A stretch of 17,821 nucleotides of DNA from Nitrososphaerota archaeon (GCA_023266955.1 JAHFOH010000012.1:1-17821), one strand, 5' to 3'. Numbered from the stretch's first letter, positions 6,625-13,234 are shown. Program-made: numbers and translations. The notes: generated by a model from the sequence alone, not told the origin.

Positions 6625-6629
6625 GGTGA
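6625..6629 (+). promoter_or_regulatory. Shine-Dalgarno for the thermosome
   Basis: GGTGA lies 6 nt before the ATG at 6636. Unlike many neighbours, this highly expressed gene has an ATG, a leader and a good ribosome-binding site. Confidence 0.5.
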
Positions 6630-6635
6630 ATAGAA

Positions 6636-8303
6636 ATGTCAACAACTGCTGTTCCCGCTATAACTCAAACGGGTCAGCCTGTGCTGATCCTGAAAGAGGG
6701 TTCTTCGCAGACGCGCGGTAGGGATGCGCAGAGAAACAACATCCTCGCCGCCAAGATCATCGCGGAGGTGTTGAAGAGTTCTCTGGGTCCTCGTGGAATG
6801 GATAAGATGTTGGTGGATACCCTTGGCGATGTTACAATCACGAATGATGGCGCCACAATTCTGAAAGAGATTGATGTTCAGCATCCAGCGGCTAAGATGA
6901 TGGTGGAGGTCTCGAAGACCACTGACAACGAAGTGGGTGATGGAACTACATCCTCAGTGGTCTTGGCCGGATCCCTCTTGGAGAAGGCTGAGGAGCTGAT
7001 CGAAAAAGATGTTCATCCGACAATTATCGTGGACGGATACAGAACCGCTGCTGAGCAGGCTCTGAAGGTCCTTGAAAGAATTGCAATCAAGGTGAAGCCT
7101 GATGACAAGGACTGGCTTACAAAGATCGCTCGAACCAGTATGCTCACGAAGCTGGTCTCCGACGAAGCGGAGGATCTTGCCCATCTTGTCGTCGATGCTC
7201 TTGTGCAGGTGGCTGAGAGGACTGATGGAACGTTCAAAGTTGACATCGACAATGTGAAGGTGGAGAAGAAGCCCGGAGGCTCCTTAAAAGACACCAAACT
7301 GGTTCGAGGCATAGTCATCGATAAAGAAGTTGTCCACGCTGGCATGCCGAAGAGAATCGAGAACGCGAAGATCGCTCTAGTCAATTCCCCTCTCGAAATC
7401 GAGAAGACCGAGTTCAGCGCAGAGATTAGAATCACCGACCCGACTCAGATGAAGCAGTTCCTCGACGAGGAGAGTCATCTTCTCAAGAACATGGTAGAGA
7501 AAGTCCAGTCCGTAGGAGCCAATGTTCTCTTCTGTCAGAAGGGAATCGACGACATCGCTCAGCACTACCTATCCAAGGCTGGAATCCTCACCATAAGACG
7601 TGTGAAAGAGAGTGATGTGACCAAGCTCGCAAAGGCGACTGGTGGGAGGATTAGCTCCAATCTGGAAGACCTTACAGTGAGGGATCTAGGCGAGGCAGCG
7701 TTGGTTGAGGAGAGGAAGATCGAGGAGGACAAGTGGGTCTTTGTCGAAGGGTGCAAGAATCCGAAGGCCGTGACCATACTTGTCAGAGGAGGATCCCAGA
7801 GGATCGTCGATGAGGCTGAAAGATCTCTTCATGATGCGCTCATGGTGGTAAAGGATGTCTTGGAGAAACCTGCTGTCGTCGCTGGAGGAGGTGCCCCAGA
7901 AGCCCATGTAGCCCACGAGCTGAGAGAGTGGTCGAGCAAGCTATCGGGAAGAGAGCAACTCGCGGTCCAGAAATTCGCTGAGTCGATCGAGACAATCCCG
8001 TTAATTTTGGCTGAAAACGCTGGTCTCGATCCAATTGACACTCAGGTCGAGCTCAGAGCTAAGCATAGTCAGGGGAAGGTCTGGTACGGCATCAGTGTTC
8101 TCGACGGAGGGGTGACTGACATCTACGAAAAGAACGTCTTCGAGCCTCTTGCGGTCAAGGAGCAGATAATCAAATCAGCAACCGAAGCAGCGTGCATGCT
8201 CCTGAGGATCGACGATGTGATTGCCTCTGGAAAGATGAGGGGTCCGCCTGGGCCGCCTAGAGGGGGACCGGGCGAAGGCGGTCCTGGCATGGGCGAAGAG
8301 TAA
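6636..8303 (+). CDS. thsA: thermosome subunit (group II chaperonin)
   Basis: This 555-aa ATP-driven folding chaperone assembles into a double eight- or nine-membered ring with a built-in lid in the cytosol. Key nucleotide-binding motifs are all present: LGPRGMDKML (50-59), NDGATILKEI (70-79) and GDGTTS (101-106), with a GGGAPE segment in the C-terminal equatorial part. The C-terminal tail is rich in Gly and Pro and ends GPGMGEE, the usual flexible Gly-Met-rich tail. Length is normal for the family. It stands alone between diverging and converging genes with its own strong promoter; a T-rich stretch follows the stop. Archaea often have several paralogues, and I cannot tell which subunit (alpha, beta, gamma) this is, so the symbol is provisional. 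Confidence 0.97.
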   Translation: MSTTAVPAITQTGQPVLILKEGSSQTRGRDAQRNNILAAKIIAEVLKSSLGPRGMDKMLVDTLGDVTITNDGATILKEIDVQHPAAKMMVEVSKTTDNEVGDGTTSSVVLAGSLLEKAEELIEKDVHPTIIVDGYRTAAEQALKVLERIAIKVKPDDKDWLTKIARTSMLTKLVSDEAEDLAHLVVDALVQVAERTDGTFKVDIDNVKVEKKPGGSLKDTKLVRGIVIDKEVVHAGMPKRIENAKIALVNSPLEIEKTEFSAEIRITDPTQMKQFLDEESHLLKNMVEKVQSVGANVLFCQKGIDDIAQHYLSKAGILTIRRVKESDVTKLAKATGGRISSNLEDLTVRDLGEAALVEERKIEEDKWVFVEGCKNPKAVTILVRGGSQRIVDEAERSLHDALMVVKDVLEKPAVVAGGGAPEAHVAHELREWSSKLSGREQLAVQKFAESIETIPLILAENAGLDPIDTQVELRAKHSQGKVWYGISVLDGGVTDIYEKNVFEPLAVKEQIIKSATEAACMLLRIDDVIASGKMRGPPGPPRGGPGEGGPGMGEE

Positions 8304-8313
8304 ACCTCCCACA

Positions 8314-8323
8314 TTTTTTATTT
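8314..8323 (+). terminator. T-rich transcription terminator of the thermosome gene
   Basis: TTTTTTATTT lies 10 bases after the thermosome stop codon. Archaeal RNA polymerase commonly terminates at such oligo-T stretches; no hairpin is needed or seen. Confidence 0.55.
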
Positions 8324-8382
8324 GATTCACTCACGCTGTTAGTTTACTCTCTCCAATTCTAGACGTTCCGTATCCTTTCGCG

Positions 8383-8865
8383 CTAGCTGTTTACAGGTGA
8401 GGGTATTAGGAAATCGTCTAACGGATTGGAAACTATGACCTTGTCTCCCGGGGACAAACGCAGCTTCTCCAGCCAAATGGTGGGAGCTATGACCTTGCTT
8501 TCCACTTTTGGTGAGCCTTTATCGGAAGCTCTCTTCACTACTAAAAGGTCCTTCAAATAGTTCTCTGCTGGATGCCTCTTGATCCAATCGACCGTCCGGA
8601 CTTCAACCACATAGTTGCTTCTTCTAGCAATGTCGAGAATGACGGGATGGGAGGCGTATCCGACAAAGAGCTGTCTCATGACGCCTACCTGCGTAGAAGA
8701 GTCTTCTTGGGTAAGAAGCTCCACCCTGTTGGCTAGCTCTGCCCCAGATTGAGGATGAACTTCGCAGACTACTCCGCCTGGGAAGAGGAGTTTTTCTACG
8801 TCCGGCTCTGGAAGAAGGTCTGGCAAATGGAGCGTCCTCTTGAAGGGAGCCTCGAACTCAGCCAA
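8383..8865 (-). CDS. conserved-looking hypothetical protein, 160 aa
   Basis: I do not recognise this soluble protein. It has no signal peptide or membrane helix. A central segment (FVGYASHPVILDIARRSNYVVEVRTVDWIKRHPAENYL) looks like an alpha/beta domain, and the C-terminal segment LRLSPGDKVIVSNPLDDFLIP resembles a small beta-barrel such as those in RNA- or DNA-binding and AbrB-like proteins. The start is TTG at 8865: no ATG or GTG occurs before the in-frame stop at 8902-8904, and GGAGG lies 11 nt upstream. It converges with the thermosome gene and faces away from thymidylate kinase. Codon use resembles its neighbours. It could be nucleic-acid associated, but nothing proves that. Confidence 0.6.
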   Translation of the reverse strand: MAEFEAPFKRTLHLPDLLPEPDVEKLLFPGGVVCEVHPQSGAELANRVELLTQEDSSTQVGVMRQLFVGYASHPVILDIARRSNYVVEVRTVDWIKRHPAENYLKDLLVVKRASDKGSPKVESKVIAPTIWLEKLRLSPGDKVIVSNPLDDFLIPSPVNS

Positions 8866-9170
8866 ATTAGATCGTCCCTCCCCCGGCCATTCTCTTCCTC
8901 CTCAAGAAGTTGAAGCCATACATAATACTTACGAACACCTTCGCCATATTGTAATAGAGCCTGTAACGTTCAATTCTGCTGCCGCTAGGCTTAGGTTGGA
9001 AAGTATTTCGCTGACTAGATCTGTCTTATTTTACTCGTTAGCCAATCGTCTGCTACTTTGCGTAGGTCAGCCAATTTTCGCTATTGGAGAGCCATTAGAA
9101 TCCTGAGTTTTTTCGTCGCATTTGGGCTATCAGTATATAAGAGGAGGATTGAAAATCCGTCGGCTACGGT
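8866..9170. other. 305-base intergenic region between divergent genes
   Basis: Most of this gap contains no supported gene. One plus-strand frame stays open from 8840 to 9106 (88 codons from TTG), ends just before a T6 run (9108-9113), and overlaps the start of the minus gene. Its amino acids look unremarkable and no start signal is visible, so it is not called. The right end holds the thymidylate kinase promoter. No tRNA, snoRNA boxes or RNase P/SRP RNA motifs were found. Confidence 0.4.
9134..9140 (+). promoter_or_regulatory. TATA box of the tmk gene
   Basis: TATATAA, the most canonical TATA box in the window, is centred about 34 nt upstream of the TTG at 9171. The GAGGAGG at 9141-9147 lies between the TATA box and the expected transcription start, so it is probably not in the mRNA. 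Confidence 0.55.
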
Positions 9171-9788
9171 TTGCCCGCTACGCGTCGCGGCCTTTTCGTT
9201 TGCTTTGAAGGCATAGACCAGTCCGGTAAGAAGAGTCAAGTTCAGGCTCTCGTCACCAGTTTAAAGGACCGAGGCATAACGATAGAACAACTTTCATTTC
9301 CGGACTATTCAACGCCAGTGGGAAAAGAGATTCGGCTCGCATTAGCGGGTGAAAGGAGGGATCAGCCAAGAGTCAGACACATGCTTTTCGCAGCCAACCG
9401 GTGGGAAAGAGCTGCGGAAATAGAGGATGCAATAAACTCAGGCAAGCTTTTGATCGTGAATCGGTATAGTGCTTCAAACTACGCTTTCGGTGGAGCAAGA
9501 AACCTTCCCCTTTTCTGGTTAAGGAGTCTCGAAAGGGGTCTACCACAGCCAGATTTCACGATTCTCCTAGATATCCGTCCAGAAATATCCCTAGCCAGAA
9601 AGTCGGCTAGAAGGGATTTGCATGAGAGGGACCTAAAGTTCTTGTCAGACGTAAGGTCAATTTACCTTCGACTAGCAAGGTCTGAGAGTTGGAAGATTAT
9701 CGATGGTGACAGAGATATCGACGAGGTGCATAAGGATGTTAGGGAAGCGGTAGAGAAGCTCCTTATGAAACATCTACTCATTCGCTAA
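9171..9788 (+). CDS. tmk: thymidylate kinase
   Basis: This 205-aa enzyme phosphorylates dTMP to dTDP with ATP in the cytosol, for dTTP supply. The P-loop region CFEGIDQSGKKSQ (11-23), the FPDY segment (43-46), NRYSASNYAFGGA (97-109) and LDIRPEISLARK (133-144) follow the family order, and length is normal. Two positions differ from the common pattern: the residue after GK is Lys (K21) instead of Ser/Thr, although a Ser follows, and the DRY motif reads NRY (N97). The second change I recall in other archaeal members. TTG at 9171 is the only possible start because an in-frame TGA lies at 9150-9152, and a TATA box about 34 nt upstream suggests a very short leader. The HD-domain gene follows after 45 bases. 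Confidence 0.88.
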   Translation: MPATRRGLFVCFEGIDQSGKKSQVQALVTSLKDRGITIEQLSFPDYSTPVGKEIRLALAGERRDQPRVRHMLFAANRWERAAEIEDAINSGKLLIVNRYSASNYAFGGARNLPLFWLRSLERGLPQPDFTILLDIRPEISLARKSARRDLHERDLKFLSDVRSIYLRLARSESWKIIDGDRDIDEVHKDVREAVEKLLMKHLLIR

Positions 9789-9800
9789 TTTTATCAGCAG

Positions 9801-9810
9801 GCTTAATAGC
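9801..9810 (+). promoter_or_regulatory. TATA-like box for the HD-domain gene
   Basis: GCTTAATAGC is centred about 28 nt before the GTG at 9834, the exact spacing of a leaderless archaeal promoter. This suggests the gene can be transcribed separately from tmk. Confidence 0.4.
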
Positions 9811-9833
9811 TGCACGCAGTTCTCAACGCCTGC

Positions 9834-11135
9834 GTGAATTTCACCACCCCCTCGGCTGAGTTCCGTGACCCAATCCACGGATACATCTATGCTAGCGAAG
9901 TTGAGAGGACTGTCATCGATACCGGGGTTTTTCAACGGCTCCGTAGGATAAGGCAGCTTGCAGGAGCACATCTCACTTATCCGGGCGCACAGCATTCAAG
10001 GTTTGAGCACTCAGTGGGAGCGATGCATTTGGCTGGTCTTTCAGGCCTTTCTCTGATGTCGAAGACTGCAATGACTGAAGATGATATCCAGCAAATGCGT
10101 CTCGCTGCGCTTCTCCATGATGTAGGTCATGGTGCATTCTCCCATCTTTTCGAAGAAGTGATGTCGGAGAAGAGGGGTATCACTCATGAACAAATGACTG
10201 AAAGGGTCCTCAAGGAGACCGAGCTTAAGGACGTGCTTTCATCAGCTGGCTATGGTTCAAATGACATAATCGAGTTGGCTCTCGGTCGACCGAGCGGGAA
10301 ACCCCAATTCATGAGCGAAACGGTAGGAGGGGGGTTGAGCGTTGACATCATGGATTATCTTTTACGTGACTCATACTTTACAGGGGTCGAATATGGTAGG
10401 ATTGATGTTCACAGAATCATCAATTCTTACGAGGTAATGAATGATAAACTTGCACTGGACTCCGCTGCCCTCTATGCGTTTGAGGCTTTCATCATCTCCA
10501 GATATGAGATGTTCAAAGCAGTTTACTTTCACAGAACTGTTAGAGCGGCTGAAATAATGCTTGTCCGAGCAATGGGCTTGGCGGATGATTTTCTTCACAT
10601 AACAGATACCTCGGATCTTAATCATTATCTATCGCTGACTGATGAAGTTGTTTTGTTTCAGCTTCTTAGTCTCGACCCAAGAAAAAACCGACAGTTAGAG
10701 GAGGCCAAGAAATTAGCGGTTGGTTATGCAAATAGAAAACTTTGGAAGTGTGTTTTCGAAAAGACCGTTCATAGAAAAGACCGGCTTATCGAGAGGATAT
10801 TTAGCCAAAAGGGCATCAGGGATCAAATAGCCAGCCAGATTGCTGATGAGGCTGGGGTTGATGCAAATCAAATTCTCATAGATGTTCCAACTACTCCTTC
10901 CGTGCCCTTCACATCCGCACGTGAATCACTAGAAACATTAGCATTGATGACAAAAGGTGCTGAAGGAAGGAGGTATCAAACGATTTCTGTTAACGAGTTA
11001 CCTTTGGTCAGTGCAATAACTGGCTTTGTAGATATACTGCGGGTGTATACTCCTGCTGAATTCCGGGAACGAGTAGAAGCAGCTGCTGAATCATTCTTCG
11101 GGAAAGAAGGTTTCATGACGAAGATTTCGGTTTAG
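9834..11135 (+). CDS. HD-domain phosphohydrolase, SAMHD1/dNTPase-like
   Basis: This 433-aa protein has the full metal-binding set H-HD-D of the SAMHD1/EF1143-type branch: H59 in HSRFEHSVG, H95-D96 in LLHDVGHGAFSHL, and D171 in SVDIMDYLLRDS. The N-terminal FRDPIHGYI segment is also typical. Relatives hydrolyse dNTPs to deoxynucleosides plus triphosphate, often with allosteric dNTP activation; others act on different phosphoesters. The C-terminal half (about 200-433) is the helical extension of the family. It lies 45 bases after thymidylate kinase on the same strand, so a role in dNTP pool balance fits, though the activity is inferred. GTG at 9834 is chosen because of the TATA-like box 28 nt upstream and because the FRDPIHG motif starts soon after. 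Confidence 0.85.
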   Translation: MNFTTPSAEFRDPIHGYIYASEVERTVIDTGVFQRLRRIRQLAGAHLTYPGAQHSRFEHSVGAMHLAGLSGLSLMSKTAMTEDDIQQMRLAALLHDVGHGAFSHLFEEVMSEKRGITHEQMTERVLKETELKDVLSSAGYGSNDIIELALGRPSGKPQFMSETVGGGLSVDIMDYLLRDSYFTGVEYGRIDVHRIINSYEVMNDKLALDSAALYAFEAFIISRYEMFKAVYFHRTVRAAEIMLVRAMGLADDFLHITDTSDLNHYLSLTDEVVLFQLLSLDPRKNRQLEEAKKLAVGYANRKLWKCVFEKTVHRKDRLIERIFSQKGIRDQIASQIADEAGVDANQILIDVPTTPSVPFTSARESLETLALMTKGAEGRRYQTISVNELPLVSAITGFVDILRVYTPAEFRERVEAAAESFFGKEGFMTKISV

Positions 11136-11202
11136 ACAGCAAATCTACTCGAACGATGCGCTACACGTGTTGGAAATTAAGGGAGTTATAGGCTTGGTGT
11201 TG

Positions 11203-11535
11203 TTACGCTTGAGCTTCTGGCTCGCCGGCCGTTGTCAACTCGATTTCGATGGTTGAAACGTTTCTGGTGCCCCCTTCCTCCGACTGCATTTGCTCCGTAT
11301 CGATCTTTACGTTCGAAACTTTCACGCCTTGGACGAACCTGTGCATGGTTATCTGAGCAACGTCAACTGCTAGGCTTATCGCTGCGCCTCGGGCCTTCAG
11401 GATGACGTTGGGAGAGTTGTTAAGGCAGGTGAGGGTGGCAAGTACATAATTCATGACAGGCTTTTGCCTTCCTATGTATACTGTATTCCAACCGCTCCGA
11501 TCTTTGGATTTTTCCTCAGTCGTGGTCTGCTCCAA
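11203..11535 (-). CDS. albA: Alba DNA/RNA-binding chromatin protein
   Basis: This 110-aa protein contains the Alba core: VYIGRQKPVMNYVLATLTCL (19-38) matches the IGxKPVMNYVLA signature, followed by VILKARGAAISLAVDVAQIT (44-63) and a beta-strand pair. Alba dimers coat DNA and RNA and shape archaeal chromatin. The core Lys that is acetylated in Sulfolobus corresponds to the RQK positions here (residues 23-25). The C-terminal tail (EEGGTRNVSTIEIELTTAGEPEAQA, read in parts) is acidic. TTG at 11535 must be the start because no other start codon exists before the core, and a TATA-like box lies about 30 nt upstream, so the message is nearly leaderless. An unrecognised gene lies 66 bases upstream on the same strand. 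Confidence 0.92.
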   Translation of the reverse strand: MEQTTTEEKSKDRSGWNTVYIGRQKPVMNYVLATLTCLNNSPNVILKARGAAISLAVDVAQITMHRFVQGVKVSNVKIDTEQMQSEEGGTRNVSTIEIELTTAGEPEAQA

Positions 11536-11561
11536 ATCGGTCCTACCCGTTAAGGTGGGGG

Positions 11562-11568
11562 TAAAAAG
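11562..11568 (-). promoter_or_regulatory. TATA-like box of the Alba gene
   Basis: CTTTTTA on the minus strand is centred about 30 nt before the TTG at 11535. It suggests Alba has its own leaderless promoter in addition to any read-through from the gene upstream. Confidence 0.45.
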
Positions 11569-11601
11569 GCTTTTTGTGGTGCTCCGATTAGGTGCGGCAT
11601 G

Positions 11602-11919
11602 TCAAACTTGTAGCAAGTCTAGGTGAACTTGAACCACTCGGTCCACCATTTTTTCAGCTTTCTTAATCTTGAACTCGATTAGAAATACCCCTTTGCTAAC
11701 TTGAACAAATCCGTGGGTTAAGCGTCTTTCACCTTCAGTCAGCCCTCGATACGTCACCGTTACCTCGCCCTTGGTCACCTCTTTTGACTTAACGGCCGCC
11801 ATGCAAAGGTTGTATAGCGTTCCCTTTGAGAACCCTAATTTTTCATCGAGGTACTCAAGGTAGTCCCTCGTGCTGCGATGTACCCTACGCGCCCCAGAAC
11901 GATAGCTCACATTTTCCAC
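11602..11919 (-). CDS. hypothetical basic protein next to Alba
   Basis: I do not recognise this 105-aa protein. The N-terminal part is basic (YRSGARRVHRSTRDYLEYL), then comes a helical segment LGFSKGTLYNLCMAAVKSKEV that could hold a helix-turn-helix-like fold, then beta strands (VTVTYRG, VFLIEFKIKKAEK). The positive charge and position just upstream of Alba suggest a nucleic-acid-linked role, but this is inference. The start is GTG at 11919 or the GTG four codons later (11910); AT-rich sequence around 11931-11943 could be the TATA element. It is 66 bases from Alba and may share its transcript. Confidence 0.6.
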   Translation of the reverse strand: MENVSYRSGARRVHRSTRDYLEYLDEKLGFSKGTLYNLCMAAVKSKEVTKGEVTVTYRGLTEGERRLTHGFVQVSKGVFLIEFKIKKAEKMVDRVVQVHLDLLQV

Positions 11920-12047
11920 AAGCGAATTATTAGTCTTAATCGGTTTTGGACTAGTAGCATATCAGTCTTTCAGATCAGCTTCAAAGTAAAGGAACTTCAA
12001 GCCATTAAAATACCCGAGATATGTCCGGGATGCCGGTGTACCTGATT
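11920..12047. other. divergent promoter region
   Basis: The AT-rich gap between the 11602-11919 gene and the plus-strand mini-gene contains probable promoters for both: ACTAATAATT near 11926-11940 on the minus strand and ATTAAAATA at 12004-12012 on the plus strand. Nothing else is recognised. Confidence 0.35.
12004..12012 (+). promoter_or_regulatory. TATA box for the basic mini-gene
   Basis: ATTAAAATA is centred about 40 nt upstream of the ATG at 12048. Predicted transcription start near 12034 places the GGTG at 12035-12038 at the very 5' end of the leader. Confidence 0.4.
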
Positions 12048-12128
12048 ATGAAGACGAGGAAGCAACGCAGGAGCAAGAGGCAAAAAGCTCACAGGAAAGC
12101 ACGCCACTCCGACGTACATCAGTACTAG
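12048..12128 (+). CDS. very short, highly basic peptide (26 aa)
   Basis: A tiny open frame begins at ATG 12048 with GGTG nine bases upstream and ends at TAG 12126-12128. The peptide starts MKTRKQRRSKRQKAHRKARH and ends SDVHQY: 11 of 26 residues are Lys or Arg and 4 are His. In-frame ATGs at 12021 and 12030 would add nine or six residues, but the TATA position favours 12048. Such composition is typical of tiny ribosomal or RNA-binding proteins; eL41 is of similar size but does not match in detail. Codon choice (AGG, AAG) resembles the neighbours. It could also be a chance frame in a non-coding RNA. Function unknown. Confidence 0.45.
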   Translation: MKTRKQRRSKRQKAHRKARHSDVHQY

Positions 12129-12182
12129 CTTTCGAATTCTAGGTGAAACGCACCGTCTGAATGACGAATGTCGCAAGTCAGT

Positions 12183-12671
12183 TTAGTCAGGAACATACTC
12201 TTGGATCCCTTTTGCTTCTTGATACTTACCCGAATAGGCTCGATGAGAAGGGGAGGACTTGATGAACACAATGTGCCAAAATCTGTCACCGACCTCCAAT
12301 TCCACAGGGAAACTGGAGCCTACAACGATGAAAGTGAGCTTCCCCTTGAATCCAGCGTCAATTACGGTCGGTGCGATAGTTAGACCGAGCCTTGCATACG
12401 AGCTCCTTAGGTTTACAAGCCCGACCAAATCATTCGGCATCTCCACTCTCTCTAAGGTGCTGAGTAAGACTCTGTCGTTGGCGAGGATAGAGACCTTCTC
12501 TACTTTATTGTAGGTTTTAGACCTATAGCGAGAGCCGGGTAGCAATCGCACATATTGATCTCCAACTCTGAAGTCAACTCCGCTCGGACCGATCTGCTTC
12601 TTGCTGAAGGGTTTTATGACCAATCTTCCCTCTTTGACGTACTTGCGAATCTGCTTATCCGATAGAATCAT
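12183..12671 (-). CDS. Dcd/Dut-family protein, probable dUTPase
   Basis: This 162-aa protein belongs to the dCTP deaminase/dUTPase superfamily: QIGPSGVDFRVG (26-37), LRSSYARLGL (88-97, the RSSxAR site with S90 and R94), VIDAGFKGKLTF (103-114) and a C-terminal SGKYQEAKG segment. Compared with E. coli Dcd, whose catalytic Glu138 is ten residues after the Asp of IDPG, this protein has Ile at that place (I115, ten after D105). dUTPases have a hydrophobic residue there and use the Asp for water activation. It therefore likely hydrolyses dUTP to dUMP and PPi rather than deaminating dCTP. The ATG at 12671 overlaps the stop of the 28-aa gene (ATGA), indicating translational coupling in a three-gene operon. 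The family is sure; loss of deaminase activity is inference from one alignment. Confidence 0.85.
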   Translation of the reverse strand: MILSDKQIRKYVKEGRLVIKPFSKKQIGPSGVDFRVGDQYVRLLPGSRYRSKTYNKVEKVSILANDRVLLSTLERVEMPNDLVGLVNLRSSYARLGLTIAPTVIDAGFKGKLTFIVVGSSFPVELEVGDRFWHIVFIKSSPSHRAYSGKYQEAKGIQEYVPD

Positions 12672-12754
12672 GCTGAATGATCAGACCTATTTTTCGCAGT
12701 CTCGAAAGCTTTGTTCGCGTCCGCGGATATCGTTATGCCTCTTCTCATCTCCAT
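12668..12754 (-). CDS. 28-aa mini-protein coupled to the Dcd/Dut gene
   Basis: A short frame opens at ATG 12754, five bases after the TAG (12760-12762) of the 113-aa gene, and closes with TGA sharing ATGA with the start of the Dcd/Dut gene. The peptide begins MEMRRGITISADANKAFETA and ends KNRSDHSA. A second ATG at residue 3 is an alternative start. Its exact fit into an 88-base gap, with tight spacing on both sides, is the main support. It may be a real small protein or a coupling leader that keeps ribosomes moving into the next gene. It matches no family I know. Confidence 0.45.
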   Translation of the reverse strand: MEMRRGITISADANKAFETAKNRSDHSA

Positions 12755-12759
12755 GAATC

Positions 12760-13101
12760 CTACAAGAGACTTCGGACCTCTGCTAACAGTGTTTTGATTG
12801 ATTGAGCATCCATTTCCTTGGAGATGAAGAGCGACGCAACAGAAATGCCCTTGACGACGCTTGCGACAATTTCGGAGAACATAGTGTCTAAAAAACCACC
12901 AAACTTACTCGGAATCAATACGGAGGAACTGGTCATGTCCCCAGTCTTAATCGACATAGAGAGGGAGCCTAGCCTCAACTCCGAACCTTCAGACACAACT
13001 AGGAAACATCCGTTAGAAACTTTGAGAACCCCAATGATGAATTTGCGATCATTAATTTCGACCACCTTTTTTGAAACGTCACCGGGCAAGAAAGTCTCCA
13101 A
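12760..13101 (-). CDS. hypothetical protein, possible PAC3-like proteasome-assembly fold
   Basis: This 113-aa soluble protein starts METFLPGDVSKKVVEINDRK and contains two beta-hairpin-like stretches (FIIGVLKVSNGCFLVVSEGS; LRLGSLSMSIKTG) followed by a longer helix-strand-helix (GGFLDTMFSEIVASVV, then ISVASLFISKEMDAQSIKTLL). The order resembles small proteasome assembly chaperones of the PAC3 type, including a late hydrophobic strand and a C-terminal helix with an MxxxSIKxL pattern; this is a weak, eye-only comparison. It heads a tight operon with the 28-aa gene and the Dcd/Dut gene. The start is TTG at 13101, or the TTG at 13089, which suits the AT-rich CAAATATAC element (centre about 13121) better. 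Treat the function as unknown. Confidence 0.55.
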   Translation of the reverse strand: METFLPGDVSKKVVEINDRKFIIGVLKVSNGCFLVVSEGSELRLGSLSMSIKTGDMTSSSVLIPSKFGGFLDTMFSEIVASVVKGISVASLFISKEMDAQSIKTLLAEVRSLL

Positions 13102-13202
13102 ATATTCGGCCGCGAGCGTATATTTGCATTAAGCGATCGAAACCTGCCTCGTATCCTCTAGTATCATCAGAATCTTCTTTTTGAATGCTAACTGAATAAG
13201 TC

Positions 13203-13209
13203 TAATATC
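13203..13209 (+). promoter_or_regulatory. TATA-like box of the large surface protein gene
   Basis: TAATATC is centred about 29 nt before the TTG at 13235, the spacing seen at other apparently leaderless genes in this window. It supports TTG rather than the ATG nine codons later. Confidence 0.4.
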
Positions 13210-13234
13210 TGGTAGACCTCTACAAACCTTCGAA

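Noticed and set aside
7013..7435. 140-codon minus-strand open frame
   Set aside because: It is antisense to the thermosome; long antisense frames are common in such codon-biased genes.
8968..8976. GTTCAATTC resembling a tRNA T-loop
   Set aside because: Flanking bases do not pair into a T-stem and no acceptor or anticodon arm can be drawn.
8840..9106. 88-codon plus-strand open frame
   Set aside because: No start signal, no family-like sequence, and overlap with the start of the divergent gene. Kept only as a low-interest finding.
9141..9147. GAGGAGG as ribosome-binding site for tmk, with TTG at 9149
   Set aside because: The TTG at 9149 is out of frame with tmk, and the site lies between the TATA box and the expected transcription start.
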